Assembly (NCBI GenBank): GCA_030737875.1
Contig: CM060918.1
Location: forward strand, 776,854,552 to 776,918,551
Source of the DNA: Allium sativum
Taxonomy: Eukaryota; Streptophyta; Magnoliopsida; Asparagales; Amaryllidaceae
Direction: 5' to 3'
Length of the DNA stretch: 64,000 nt
Part shown: one piece after another, positions 43,500 through 55,370 of the stretch
Position numbering within the stretch: the stretch's first letter is position 1
Layout of the letters: each line of letters begins with the position of its first letter
Notes under the pieces: model-generated
Databases searched by the model: none
The model's input: only the letters and a program-made list of their open reading frames with translations
Told to the model about the DNA's origin: nothing
Program-made: the position numbers and the translations under genes

Positions 43500-44277
43500 A
43501 CTCCTCACTTTTAATTTATTTTCTTGTTGAAATATATACTAAGATGCAGACGGTGCTTAGTAGCACCCTACACCCGTCGTCCACAGACCATGGATGACTT
43601 GTTTGTTTAATTGTCGTGTTGTGAAAATTGATTGTGTGATGGAATAAATATTTTATAGTTAAAAATATAATTTTTAACGTGTATATAAAATTAAGATTTA
43701 TAAACAAATCGAATGATTTTTTTATATACACACATTTGACTGATATAGATTGGGACGATAAATTCTACACGTCGCCCAACTGCACAAATAAAACCTGTGT
43801 TTGATTGATCGAAACCCCACACGGGTATTGGGATGATATATGACATACACTAATCCGAATAGTTAGTTGTATGTCGATCAATTGATGGACAGGCTGTTAT
43901 AAGCGTTAAATATTTATATTTGATGCTTATACACTGTAGAATGCACTCTGGATGATGGATTGCTATTTTCATTGTTGTTATACACATTTGTTGTGTGAAA
44001 ATCCATATAATCACATTATATGGCAATTGACTGTGTCTGATTCCAGTTCAGAAAGAATAAATATTTTAAAATAACGATTATTTTAAAATGACGAATATTT
44101 TCAAACAATATTCAGAAAAGAATCAAAATGTGATTTTGATGTCCGATTTGGGGTGGACATGAATATATTTAAATATATATAAAGCCGGTTGATTAGATTG
44201 ACGCCATTTTGACGTGAACGATATTTATATCGATTTTATAATGAATACCGAAAAGTGATTTGAGAATCGAATATTTT

Positions 44278-44420
44278 GAAATTGAAATTCGAATTAAATT
44301 GAATAGAGATGAAATTCGAATTAAATTTAATAGAATTGAAATTCAAATTAAATTGAATAGAGTTGAAATTCGAATTAAATTGAATAGAATTAAAATTCGA
44401 ATTAAATTGAAATAGAATTG
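44278..44420 (+). repeat. 27-bp tandem repeat (TTGAAATTCGAATTAAATTG) in B 5' LTR
   Basis: About five units, with a palindromic AATTCGAATT core. The 3' LTR array (51226-51412) has more units, which explains part of the LTR length difference. Confidence 0.8.
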
Positions 44421-45240
44421 AAATTGATTTGAAATGAATTTAAAACGATTTATAAAATACGTTTTAAATTGAAATCAATGAAATATATATTATATATATT
44501 ATATATATAATATAATGGCCTCAATAGAACACGCCGTGCTGCGGCAGTTCGCGAATTTCGACCATTGACTTCAAATTGACGTTGCGGGTGATCCGACCAT
44601 CGGATTCTCCTAAAACCGGAACCGTTGGGTTTGTATCGAAAAGAGCTTTCTAACAAATATTAGAAATTAGAAATCTAACAGTTGGATTTGGAATTATGTC
44701 CAAATCAAATTTGGAAAAGGTCGTTGTAAGTGCAGTTCGATGGCCGTTGATGGAAATCGACTGTACGTGCCTTGATAAAATTATTAAAAATAGTAATAAT
44801 TTGTGTAAAATCATAAGAAATGATTTGTGAAGAATTGGAATGAAAATTTCCATATTTGAAAAGATAAAAATAGATTTTTATCAAAATGAACTAATTTTGA
44901 ACTAGAATAATAATTTATTTATTTTTAAATAAATAAATTGGATTTGAAAGGGTTTTAAAAGTAACCAGAATTTCCAGTAATCGAATTGGAATGGATTTGA
45001 ATCGAATTTTTTTTTGGAATATTTCGAGATTATACAGATATTGTTATGGAAATTTGAAAGATATTTTTATCATTATTTCCAATACGATATTTGTTTGTCA
45101 TAGAATTTGATATTGAATATAAGCCGATATATTTTCTATTCAAAGCCTTGTATTTAATATCAAATGGGATTTGGGTTGTGGTGAATGGTATCTTTAATAA
45201 TACTATTCTTAGACCCAACGGAGTTAAGAAAATCAGAAAC

Positions 45241-45348
45241 TAACTGAAGATTAGTTAAGTTGAATGGTTTCCTGGGTATTGATCTGATGTTGGTTTCGGC
45301 CTTCGGGGTTATTACTTTGGGAATTGTTCACTTGCTAATTTACGGTTA
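45241..45348 (+). other. Structured motif H2, B 5' LTR copy a
   Basis: TAACTG (45241-45246) pairs with CGGTTA (45343-45348), TTAGTTAAG with CTTGCTAA around a bulge, and GAATGGTTTCC with GGGAATTGTTC. The loop is conserved. Confidence 0.8.
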
Positions 45349-45891
45349 AAGGCTGATGGAATAGAATGTGATTTTGGGTTTATAGTGAACCGTGTTTTAA
45401 ATGACATTGGTTCTTTAACCCAGTTAAAGATAGGATTTATTTCCTGGATTTAAATAATCATTAAGTAATGATTTTTGGAAATTAAAATTGAATTAGAGTT
45501 TTAATGAATCTTTAATTAGATTGAAAAGTGAATTTGATAATTAAAATTATCAAATTCAAGAAATGATCGAGAATGGAGTACCACCAGTTTTACTCCAGAC
45601 GATAGTTAAATTTTTAATTAGATTTGAACGTGAAATGGTAATTGAATTCACCGATAACCCCGTGGTGTTAGATATGATGTATTACCAGTTTTACTTCATG
45701 GGATGAATAGGTTGGGGTTGGGAAATTTAACAATTGATTACTTCAGTAAGGTTCGTTAATCCCGACTAGTTTGGATAAACCATAATTTTGTTTGAATTGG
45801 TATTCAAAAGAAGATTAAAGTATAAATTTAAATAATTTATCTTTGATAAAATTAATGGGAACCTTTCCCTAAGAATGTGAAATTTAGCAAC

Positions 45892-45999
45892 TAACTGAAG
45901 ATTAGTTAAGATGAATGGTTTCCTGGGTATTCATCTGATGTTGGTTTCGACCTTCAGGGTTAATATTTGGGGAATTGTTCTCTTACTAATTTACAGTTA
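45892..45999 (+). other. Structured motif H2, B 5' LTR copy b
   Basis: TAACTG (45892-45897) pairs perfectly with CAGTTA (45994-45999), a change from CGGTTA in the other copies that replaces a G-T pair. TTAGTTAAG pairs with CTTACTAA with one bulged base. Confidence 0.82.
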
Positions 46000-46064
46000 G
46001 TGACTGATGAATTGGAATGAGGCGTATGTTGTGTTTGTGTAACACTTGTTTATAAAATACGCGA

Positions 46065-46101
46065 GTTATTTGGAAAGACCGGGTTTATCCCATCTGAATA
46101 A
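46065..46101 (+). other. Structured motif H4, B 5' LTR
   Basis: GTTATTTGGA pairs with TCTGAATAAT around GACCGGGTTTATCCC. It is weaker than in the 3' LTR. Confidence 0.6.
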
Positions 46102-47018
46102 TTGATACAACGAAAAGTCAAAGGTGAAGACGGTGGTTCAAGACCGGAGGTTTTCACATCGTTTGGATAATTACTGATGATCTTGATTGGGCTGTACACC
46201 TAAGAGGAGGGAATCAGTTGGTGATCGTCCAGACGTATTTGGAGATCGATGGATGTGCGAGGTACAAGGTGCCTCCGGTTTCGTCCAGAACCAGAACGGA
46301 CTTGTATGGACCGTGTGTTTGACATTGGATATCATTCTGTGTGATTGATGGATATCGGTTGCATGGAGTGGTTTGCCTATGTGGCATGCTAAGATGCAAA
46401 TGATCAAGGCTTCTGTTGAAAAGCAAAGTATTATGGTTGATGATCAAAGCACAGCCTGTGTGGCATAGCTTTGTGTAGCGTTAATTCGCGAGACTCACAC
46501 CCCGGTTGTGAACCAGAAACGGGAGATGGCTTCAGGGAGGGCATGCGTTTCCTTCTAGCTAGGGTGGTGTCAATGACCTACCAGCCCTGACATTTATATT
46601 ATTTTCACCTGTGTGGTTGTTACTATTGCGAGGCGCCTCAGATATATCAGTGACTATGTAAAGCCGATGGAGTCATTCGTTGGCTCATTTATGCCCCAAA
46701 GGGCGGGGAAACACAGTGTTCAGGCATTTTAATCCACATCGGTGGACCGGCCCTGACGATCCAAGGGCCTACCTGAGTCTGGGTCCTGAGGCTTGGGCTA
46801 GACAGTCTCGAATCGGTAGAGGACGATCCTTGGCCTCGGTTCACAGATGGAAATCCAATTTCCAAATACGTGATTTTGCGATTTTAATTGTAGAACTAGT
46901 ATGGCGACATGATATATGGTACCCATGCCGCCTATGATTGATACATTTATATTTGAAGTTGTTTTCTTCACTTATAGTAATAATAAAAGATGAAATTTAG
47001 CGTATCAAGCATTCTTTG

Positions 47019-47090
47019 GCTATTATAAGGTAAAACCCTATCCTCCGGCTTGTGTTGCATTGTGTGATGGGACCTAGGTCTTATAATAGC
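47019..47090 (+). other. Structured motif H3, B 5' LTR
   Basis: GCTATTATAAG (47019-47029) pairs perfectly over 11 bp with CTTATAATAGC (47080-47090). Compared with A, four consecutive pairs differ and all remain paired. The loop is nearly the same as in A. Confidence 0.88.
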
Positions 47091-47251
47091 TTCATTGTTC
47101 TTTATTTAGCATTGCGCTGTTGTTTTTATGCACTGGTATTCTTGGGAGGAAACTCGTTCTGTGTTATGTGGCGTGGCCCATTGATTTACCTGACTTTAAA
47201 ATAAAGATTAATAACTGTTTTAGTTCTCACACCAGTCACATGACTGACCAG

Positions 47252-47276
47252 GAGTTTATTGTTTTAACCTAAACTC
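47252..47276 (+). other. Structured motif H5, B 5' LTR
   Basis: GAGTTTA (47252-47258) pairs perfectly with TAAACTC (47270-47276). In A the closing pair is G-C rather than A-T. Confidence 0.6.
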
Positions 47277-47416
47277 TGGGTGCCTTATTTTCGACACGGG
47301 TAGCTAGTAGTTTTGGTTTTGCAGATTTATATTCACAGGAACCTGGTTTACAGCTGGAATGATATCCGGAAAGCTCTGAATCTGTATATCTCTTTCAGTT
47401 GTGTATTATATTATTT

Positions 47417-47427
47417 TTCCGCTGCAG
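47417..47427 (+). other. TTCCGCTGCAG motif, B 5' LTR
   Basis: The same motif as in A, C and E, about 180 bp before the LTR end. Confidence 0.55.
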
Positions 47428-47609
47428 TAATGTATTGTAATCTCTGATATTTAGTGAATGTGTAATATTGATTTATACTCTGTATATTCTTGTAATCTGA
47501 TGGAATTTTTGTAATTAACAATAAAATGTTCTTCTATTTGCGTTCCGATGTGTCTTGTCCTCAAAGTATCCGCTCTTTCCTTACCGGGGAAGTTACGGGT
47601 TACTACAGT

Positions 47610-47621
47610 TGGTATCAGAGC
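47610..47621 (+). other. Primer-binding site of element B (initiator tRNA-Met)
   Basis: TGGTATCAGAGC starts two bases after the LTR, followed by TTTGGTT as in A. Confidence 0.93.
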
Positions 47622-48620
47622 TTTGGTTTACAGAGCTCGAGAACAAGATACATTAGAACCATACGAAAGAATTCATCTGAGATTGGATTAGTAATATCCA
47701 ATGGGAATGACTCGTTAAAGATGGGATCAGTAGTATCCTAGAACGAGTGTGAAGAGTATATTTTTAAAATTGAAAACAAGTTTTGTTTTGAAAATTTAAA
47801 TCAATTATACGTATTTGATTATTTATTTATATTGATTTGGACAATCCAGTATATAAAGATTTTGCGTATACGTCTGACCCGCGTGTATTTGAAGTTTTAA
47901 TATACTGGGTAGATATAGAATCACACTCTAGTCGCCCGGACATGGTCCTGATGATGAGGTATACCATTACCAGTATTTATTTTCGAGTGACGAAAGTGGG
48001 ATGCCTATATATTTCTGTTAGACTGGTGTGAGAACCAAAATTAGATAGGGTCTATTGTTGTGATTTGGCACCAGAATTGTGTTTTTTTGACTATGTATCA
48101 AAGTTATGAATTTGAAATGATAATCAACTAATTGATTGATGGTTATGTGGTTTGATTACTATTTTGATTAATTGAATGTTGCACCTTTAGCCAAATTGAA
48201 CCAAATAGTGAGTTGTATTGAAAATTAGTCGCATTTGCATGCATATACATGTACTCACGTTGAACAAGTCATAGCAAGGAGGCTAGAGAAGAGGAATAAA
48301 ATTGTTTGCCCGAAAAATAGGTACATGTTTATTGTATTTCTTGGGTTTTGGATGATTTTATGAGCCGATTGGCTAGCCGCTTGGCTTTTTCTTTTTCTTT
48401 CGGATTGAAGAAGGCCATGGGAGGCTATATGAAATATCCCGAAGTCCCCGGTGCAGGGGAGATTATGGCGAAATTTTTTGAAAATTTAGGGTGTTAGCCA
48501 AATTTTTGAAAAATTCTTAGAAACTGAAAAGTTGAAGAATTTAAGCCGTAATGAAAACAATGAAAGTTGAGTTGATTAGTTAAACAACTTTCAGCTTCGT
48601 TCCTTTTCGGGGACGAAAAG
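47622..48620 (+). other. Noncoding internal region of B
   Basis: About 1 kb with no gag or pol similarity. Its start resembles that of A (ATGGGATCAGTAGTATCCTA and AACGAGT). Its end carries TTTTCGGGGACGAAAAG before the polypurine tract, as in A. Confidence 0.75.
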
Positions 48621-48623
48621 TTT

Positions 48624-48637
48624 TAAGAGGGGGAGAT
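48624..48637 (+). other. Polypurine tract of B
   Basis: AAGAGGGGGAGAT directly precedes the 3' LTR start. Confidence 0.9.
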
Positions 48638-51225
48638 TGTAATAACCCGGAATTCTGAGCCAATTTAAAATTTTTATTTTGGCAATTTTAGTGAATTTTG
48701 ATTATTTAAAATGAATTATTTTAAATAATAACGACGAGAAATTTATTTTGAATAGAATTTGAACGTATATAGTTATATAGATCGTCGTTAGAATATAAAT
48801 AATTATTTATAATTATAAAAGGAATTGAAAATGGCGCGGTAGTTCGAAAATTCGATTTCAAAGTTCAAATAAATGTACCGGATTCAAAATAAACCGGATT
48901 TTGGCGAAACCAAAAACATTAGAATCTATTTGAGAATATCTTTCCAATGAATCCGAAAAATTGAAATTTCATAGCGGGGATTAAAAGTTATGCCCACTTG
49001 AAAATTCAGAATAGTCGCTATGGAATTCTGGCCCTTAAAAATGGAAATTTTGCAAACGACCACGGTTTTTGACGAAACCACTTTTGTTGGATCCGTGATG
49101 TCAAGTTATTGCTAGGTTTCAAAATTCGTAATTTTCTGAATCAATATGTGAGCGTGGCGAAGTAAAACGCGTTTGACCAGTTTTAGTTGATTTTAATCGA
49201 CTGGAAAATGACCATTTTTCAAACGGTCTTCAAATTTGACGAAATTAGTTTTGTTAGGACCGTATCGTCTATACGAGGCTAGAAATAATTTTTCGGGAAT
49301 TTTTAGAGCTAGTATGTGCCCCGGTAAATTGAAATGTGCATTTAAAATCAAATATAGTGATTTATATTTTAAATTTGACGAAAACTGACCGAAATAATCG
49401 AATCAACTTATGATACATATCCCATTGTGTTCAGAATAGGGGTAATACATTAGGGACGACAGTCGTTAGGCTTGAATCGGGGTTCGCATTGAAAGTCAAC
49501 TTTAATGAGAATAAAATAATGAAAATAATATATATATATATATATATATATAAAGTAACCCTTTTTTTTCTCTAAACCCCCCTTCTTTTCATTTCCTCAT
49601 CATAACTCCTGATCCCCCTTTCCCAAATCCACGTCGCCCTTCCGTCCACAGCGCCACCAGGTCAGCAACCCTTTCTTCGACGATCGCCCCTACCTAGCGC
49701 CGCCCTTCCCTACTCTCTCTCCTCTCTCTCTTCTCTAATCCATCGAACCCTTGCCCAACCCCTCCAAATCGAACGGAGATGCAACCGCCTACCCACTGAA
49801 CCACCATGGGCCGCCTCTGCCACCACCCTCCGACACCGAGCCCGTCAGCGCCCTCCCCCACTTCGAAACCTACTGTAAGTTTTTAATTATGTTTTATTTA
49901 TTTATTTATTTTAATCTATTTATAGTAATTATTATTAAAAGTGATAAAAATCAGTTTTTGATATGAACAAAGTTTTGAATTTTTATATAAAGAAAGATTG
50001 GATTTTTATAAAGTTAATTACGTAGAAAAGATCAGAATTTTAATGTAGGAAGTAGCGAAGAAAAATATAATTTTTTTGTATATATAGAGTTGTAAGAATA
50101 TGATCTTTATAAATGTGGGTATAAATTAAAAAGGTAAGATTTTTATATAGAATACAAAGTAGTAAAAATCTGAGTTTTATATAGAAAATATTGTGGTAAA
50201 AATATAATTTTTATATGATGTAAAGAATAAAAATATAATTTTTATATGATGTAAAGAATAAAAATATGATTTTTATATAAGGAGAAGAATAAAAATGTGA
50301 TTTTTGTATGAACATTACAAGAATAAAAATGTGATTTTTATTGTGAACAGCGTGAAATGGTTGAGTTGGAATGTCGAGCGAATCTGAACCGTTCAGAAAT
50401 AAAGAATGGCGGAGTGGAACCCAAAGGTGAGAACTCCTCACTTTTAATTTATTTTATAGTTGAAATATATACTAGGATGCAGACGGTGCTTAGCAGCACC
50501 CGACACCCGTCGTCCACAGACCATGGATGACTTGTTTGTTTAATTGTCGTGTTGTGAAAATTGATCGTGTGATGGAATAAATATTTTATAGTTAAAAATA
50601 TAATTTTTAACGTGTATATAAAATAAAGATTTATAAACAAATCGAACGATTTTGTTTATATACACACATTTGACTGATATAGATTGGGACGATATATTTT
50701 ACACGTCGCCCAGCTGCACAAATAAAACATGTGTTTGATTGATTGAAACCCCACACGGGTATTGGGATGATATATGACATACACTAATACCAATAGTTAG
50801 TTGTATGTCGATAAATTGATGGACGGGCTGTTATAAGCGTTAAATATTTATATTTGATGCTTATACATTGTAGTATGCACTCTGGATGATGGATTGCTGT
50901 TTTCATTGTTGTTATACGCATTTGTTGTGTGAAAATCCATATAATCACATTATATGGTAATTGACTGTGTCTAATTCCAGTTCAAAAAGAATAAATATTT
51001 TAAAATAACGATTATTTTAAAATGACAAATATTTTCAAACAATATTCAGAAAAGAATCAAAATGTGATTTTGATGTCCTATTTGGGATGGACATGAATAT
51101 ATTTAAATATACATAAAGCCGGTTGATTAGATTGACGCCATTTTGACGTGAACGATATATATATCGATTTTATTCGTTTTATGATGAATATCGAAAAGTG
51201 ATTTGAGAATCGAATATTTTGAAAT

Positions 51226-51412
51226 TGAAATTCGAATTAAATTGAATAGAGTTGAAATTCGAATTAAATTGAATAGAATTGAAATTCGAATTAAATTGAA
51301 TAGAGTTGAAATTCGAATTAAATTGAAATTCGAATTAAATTGAATAGAGTTGAAATTCGAAGTAAATTAAATAGAATTGAAATTCGAATTAAATTGAAAT
51401 AGAATTGAAATC
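51226..51412 (+). repeat. 27-bp tandem repeat in B 3' LTR
   Basis: The expanded counterpart of 44278-44420. Confidence 0.8.
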
Positions 51413-52218
51413 GATTTGAATTGAATTTAAAACGATTTATAAAATACGTTTTAAATTGAAATCGACGAAATATATATTATATATATAATATAATGGCCTG
51501 AATAGAACGCGCCACGCTGCGGCAGTTCACGAATTTCGACCATTGACTTTGAATTGACGACGCGGGAGATCCTACAGTCGGATTCTCCTAAAACCGAAAC
51601 CGTTGGGTTCGTATCGAAAAGAGCTTTCTAACGAATATTAGAAATTAGAAATCTAACGGTTGGATTTGGAAATATGTCCAAATTAAATTTGGAAAAGGTC
51701 GCAGTAAGTGCAGTTCGATGGCCGTTGATGGAAATCGACTGTACGGGCCTTGATAAAATTATTAAAAATAGTAATAATTTGTGTAAAATCATAAGAAATG
51801 ATTTGTGAAGAATTGGAATGAAAATTTCCATATTTGAAAAGATAAAAATAGATTTTTATCAAAATGAACTAGTTTTGAACTAGAATAATAATTTATTTAT
51901 TTTTAAATAAATAAATTGGATTTGAAAAGGTTTTAAAAGTAACCAGAATTTCCAGTAATGGAATTGGAATAGATTTGAATTGAAATTGTCTTTGGCATAT
52001 TTCGAGATTATACAGATATTGTTATGGAAATTTGAAAGATATTTATATCGTTGTTTCCAATACGATACTTGTTTGTCATAGAATTTGATATTGAATATAA
52101 GCCGATATATTTTCTATTCAGAGCCTTGTATTTAATATCAAATGGGATTTGGGTTGTCGTGAACGGTATATTTAATAATACTGTTCTTAGACCCAATGGA
52201 GTTAAGAAAATCAGAAAC

Positions 52219-52326
52219 TAACTGAAGATTAGTTAAGTTGAATGGTTTCCTGGGTATTGATTTGATGTTGGTTTCGGCCTTCGAGGTTATTACCTAGGGA
52301 ATTGTTCACTTGCTAATTTACGGTTA
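52219..52326 (+). other. Structured motif H2, B 3' LTR copy a
   Basis: The counterpart of 45241-45348, with the stems kept. Confidence 0.8.
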
Positions 52327-52867
52327 AAGGCTGATGTAATAGAATGTGATTTTGGGTTTATAGTGAACCGTGTTTTAAATGACATTTGTTCTTTAACCCA
52401 GTTAAAGATAGGATTTATTTCCTGGATTTGAATAATCATTAAGTAATGATTTTTGGAAATTAAAACTGAATTAGAGTTTTAATGAATCTTTTATTAGATT
52501 GAAAAGTGAATTTGATAACTAAAATTATCAAATTCAAGAAATGATCGAGAATGGAGTACCACCAGTTTTACTCCAGACGATAGTTAAATCTTTAATTAGA
52601 TTTGAACGTGAAATGGTAATTGAATTTACCGATAACCCCGTGGTGTTAGATATGAAATATTACCAGTTTTACTTCATGGGATGAATAAGTTGGGGTTGGG
52701 AAATTTAACAATTGATTACTTCGGTAAGGTTCATTAATCCCGACTAGTTTGGATAAACCATAATTTGATTTGAATTGATTTTCAAAAGAAGATTAAAGAA
52801 TAAATTTAAATAACTTATCTTTGATAAAATTAATGGGAACCTTTCCCTAAGAATGTGAAATTTAGCA

Positions 52868-52977
52868 ACTATATGAAGATTAGTTAAGATGAATGGTTTC
52901 CTGGGTATTGATCTGATGTTGGTTTCGGCCTTTGGGGTTAATATTTAGGGAATTGTTCTCTTACTAATTTACGGTTA
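52868..52977 (+). other. Structured motif H2, B 3' LTR copy b
   Basis: The inner and middle stems are kept. The outer TAACTG arm has mutated to ATATG. Confidence 0.72.
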
Positions 52978-53041
52978 GTGACTGATGAATTGGAATGAGG
53001 CGTATGTTGTGTTTGTGTAACACTTGTTTATAAAATTCGCG

Positions 53042-53082
53042 AGTTATTCGGAAAGACCGGGTTTATCCCATTCTGAATAACT
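53042..53082 (+). other. Structured motif H4, B 3' LTR
   Basis: AGTTATTCGGAA (53042-53053) pairs over 12 positions with TTCTGAATAACT (53071-53082), with one G-T. The loop is GACCGGGTTTATCCC. Confidence 0.78.
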
Positions 53083-53995
53083 GATACGACGATAAGTCGA
53101 AGGTGAAGACGGTGGTTGAAGACCGGAGGTCTTCACATCTTTTGGATAATTACTGATGATCTTGATTGGGCTGTACACCCAAGAGGAGGGAATCAGTTGG
53201 TGATCGTCCAGACGTATTTGGAGATCGTTGGATGTGCGAGGTATAAGGTGCCTCGGGTTTCGTTCAGACCCAGAACGGACTTGTATGGACTGTGTCAGAC
53301 ATTGGATATCATTCCCTGTGATTGATGGATATCGGTTGCATGGAGTGGTTTGCCTGTGTGGCATGCTAAGATGCAAATGATCAAGGGTTCTGTTGAAAAT
53401 CAAAGTCTTATGGTTGATGATCAAAGCACAGCCTGTGTGGCATAGCTTTGTGTAGCGTTAATTCGTGAGCCTCACACCCCGGTTGTGAACCAGAAATGGG
53501 AGAGGGCTTCAGGGAGGGCATGCGTTTCCTTCTAGCTAGGGTGGTGTCAGTAACCTACCAGCCCTGACATTTATATTATTTTCATCTGTGTGGTTGTTGC
53601 TGTTGCGAGGCGCCTCGGATATGTCGGTGACTATGTGAAGCCGATGGAGTCATTCGTTGGCTCATTTACACCCCAAAGTGCGGGGAAACGTAGTGTCCAG
53701 GCATTTTAATCCACATCAGTGGACCGGCCCTGACGATTCAAGGGCCCACCTGAGTCTGGGTCCTGAGGCTCGGGCTAGACAGTCTCGAATCGGTAGAGGA
53801 CGATCCCTGGCCTCGGTTCATAGATGGAAATCCAATTTCCAAATACGTGATTTTGCGGTTTTAATTGTAGAACTAGTATGGCAACATGATATATGGTACC
53901 CATGCCGCCTATGATTGATACATTTATATTTGAAGTTGTTTTCTTCACTTATAGTAATAATAAAAGATGAAATTTAGCGTATCAAGCATTCTTTG

Positions 53996-54067
53996 GCTAT
54001 TATAAGGTAAAACCCTATCCTCCGGCTTGTGTTGCATTGTGTGACGGGACCGGGGTCTTATAATAGC
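53996..54067 (+). other. Structured motif H3, B 3' LTR
   Basis: GCTATTATAAG (53996-54006) pairs perfectly with CTTATAATAGC (54057-54067). Confidence 0.88.
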
Positions 54068-54228
54068 TTCATTGTTCTTTATTTAGCATTGCGCTATTGT
54101 TTTTATGCACTGGTATTCTTGGGAGGAAACTCGTTCCGTGTTATGCGGCATGGTCCCTTGATTTACCTTACTTTAAAATAAAGATTAATAACTGTTTTAG
54201 TTCTCACACCAGTCACATGACTGACTAG

Positions 54229-54253
54229 GAGTTTATTGTTTTAACCTAAACTC
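54229..54253 (+). other. Structured motif H5, B 3' LTR
   Basis: GAGTTTA (54229-54235) pairs with TAAACTC (54247-54253). Confidence 0.6.
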
Positions 54254-54585
54254 TGGGTGCCCTTATTTTCGACACGGGCAGCAAGTAGTTTTGGTTTTGC
54301 AGATTTATATTCACAGGAATCTGGTTTACAGCTGGAATGATATCCGGAAAACTCTGTATCTGTATATCTCTTTCAGTTGTGTATTCTATTATTTTTCCGC
54401 TGCAGTAATGTATTGTAATCTCTGATATTTAGTGAATGTGTAATATTGATTTATACTTTGTATATTCTTGTAATCTGATGGAATTGTTGTAATTAATTAT
54501 GAAATGTTCTTTTGTTTGCGTTCCGATGTGTCTTGTCCTCAAAGTATCCGCTCTTTCCTTACCGGGGAAGTTACAGGTTACTACA

Positions 54586-54590
54586 ACGGG
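54586..54590. other. Target site duplication of element B, right copy
   Basis: ACGGG, identical to 41756-41760. Confidence 0.95.
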
Positions 54591-55370
54591 ACTCGGGCGC
54601 ACATATAGAGAACATGTGCAATAGACATCGAGAACGATTGACGATATGTACGTGGGAAAGTCTAGGTATAGTCATGTCGCTCTGGGTGGTGTATCATAAG
54701 ACTAGAGGGCATTATTCGAGGATGGAACCTAATTCGATCGAATGGTTCAAAGATGGCAGTTCGAACGCTTATGTAATATAGAAGTAGTGGTTCTTTGCAG
54801 ACGTAACAATGACATATATACAGAAATCCGTACGACATTCGGGCGTAGGATTAGGGACTGCTACATTCTTGCGATGATACGGTGGAGATCGTGTGAGTGG
54901 GGTACCATGGGGTGTACTTTAGCTGGGGGTAGCTACATATACACTGTATTAGGTTAATCTACTAGGGAGTAAATGGGTGCGACGTGTGTAAGCCTTGAAT
55001 GCTAATAACACAGATAACCCAATAAATTAGAAAATGTAATTGAACGGTATATGTAGGATTATCCAGAAGTATAATTTAAATCCAGTCACACAGGACTTAT
55101 GTTCTGACCCCCCCTCCTCACAACATTCACAGGTCAGGTTCATGATAGAGACTGTATAACTTTTGATACTGGTTTAGCAGTATTATTGTTAAGGTAAAGC
55201 TATGTTTTAATTACATTATATTTTCTTCCTTCCGCTGTGAGATGTTTTCCGAACACTGACATGTTTCATGTCTCTGTCTTTTCTGCAGGATACCAGAGCA
55301 AACCAACTCGGGTTTCGATGGATTGGGATTTTTGAAAAAAATTCGGTCTGTCAGGATTCGGGTTGTCAAA
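54591..55370 (+). repeat. 3' LTR of C, end
   Basis: This matches 30543-31322. It carries TTCCGCTGTGAG (55230-55241) and ends GTTGTCAAA, where the 5' LTR has GTTGTCACA. The next five bases, GTTCT, are the right target duplication of C. Confidence 0.92.

Larger units (their letters stand above)
41761..47607 (+). repeat. 5' LTR of B
   Basis: TATA-like run at 42653-42664, poly-C and C-rich 5'UTR (42683-42970), donor-like site AAGGTGAGA (43491-43499), AT-rich leader, a 27-bp tandem repeat, H2a, H2b, H4, H3, H5, and TTCCGCTGCAG (47417-47427). No ORF is convincing. Confidence 0.93.
41761..54585 (+). mobile_element. Element B: non-autonomous LTR retrotransposon with 5.9-kb LTRs and a 1-kb interior
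   Basis: LTRs are 41761-47607 (5847 bp) and 48638-54585 (5948 bp), ending TGTAATAAC and ACTACA. The internal region (47608-48637) is only 1.03 kb, so over nine tenths of the element is LTR. A primer site and polypurine tract are present and there is no gag or pol. Target duplication ACGGG is perfect. It is a sister family of A. Confidence 0.95.
48638..54585 (+). repeat. 3' LTR of B
   Basis: The same plan as the 5' LTR and about 100 bp longer because of repeat expansion. H2a is at 52219-52326, H2b at 52868-52977 (outer stem mutated), H4 at 53042-53082, H3 at 53996-54067 and H5 at 54229-54253. Confidence 0.93.
7556..55370 (+). mobile_element. Element C: non-autonomous LTR retrotransposon (LARD-like), carrying A, E and B
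   Basis: The LTRs begin TGTGACACCCC (7556) and TGTAACACCCC (32829). The 5' LTR is 7556-8620 plus 29005-31322. The 3' LTR is 32829-34628, 39903-41760 and 54591-55370. Between them are a primer site, a 1.5-kb internal region without coding sequence, and a polypurine tract. Target duplication GTTCT is perfect. The terminal CA of the 3' LTR has become AA. Without gag or pol it must have relied on proteins in trans (inference). Confidence 0.9.
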
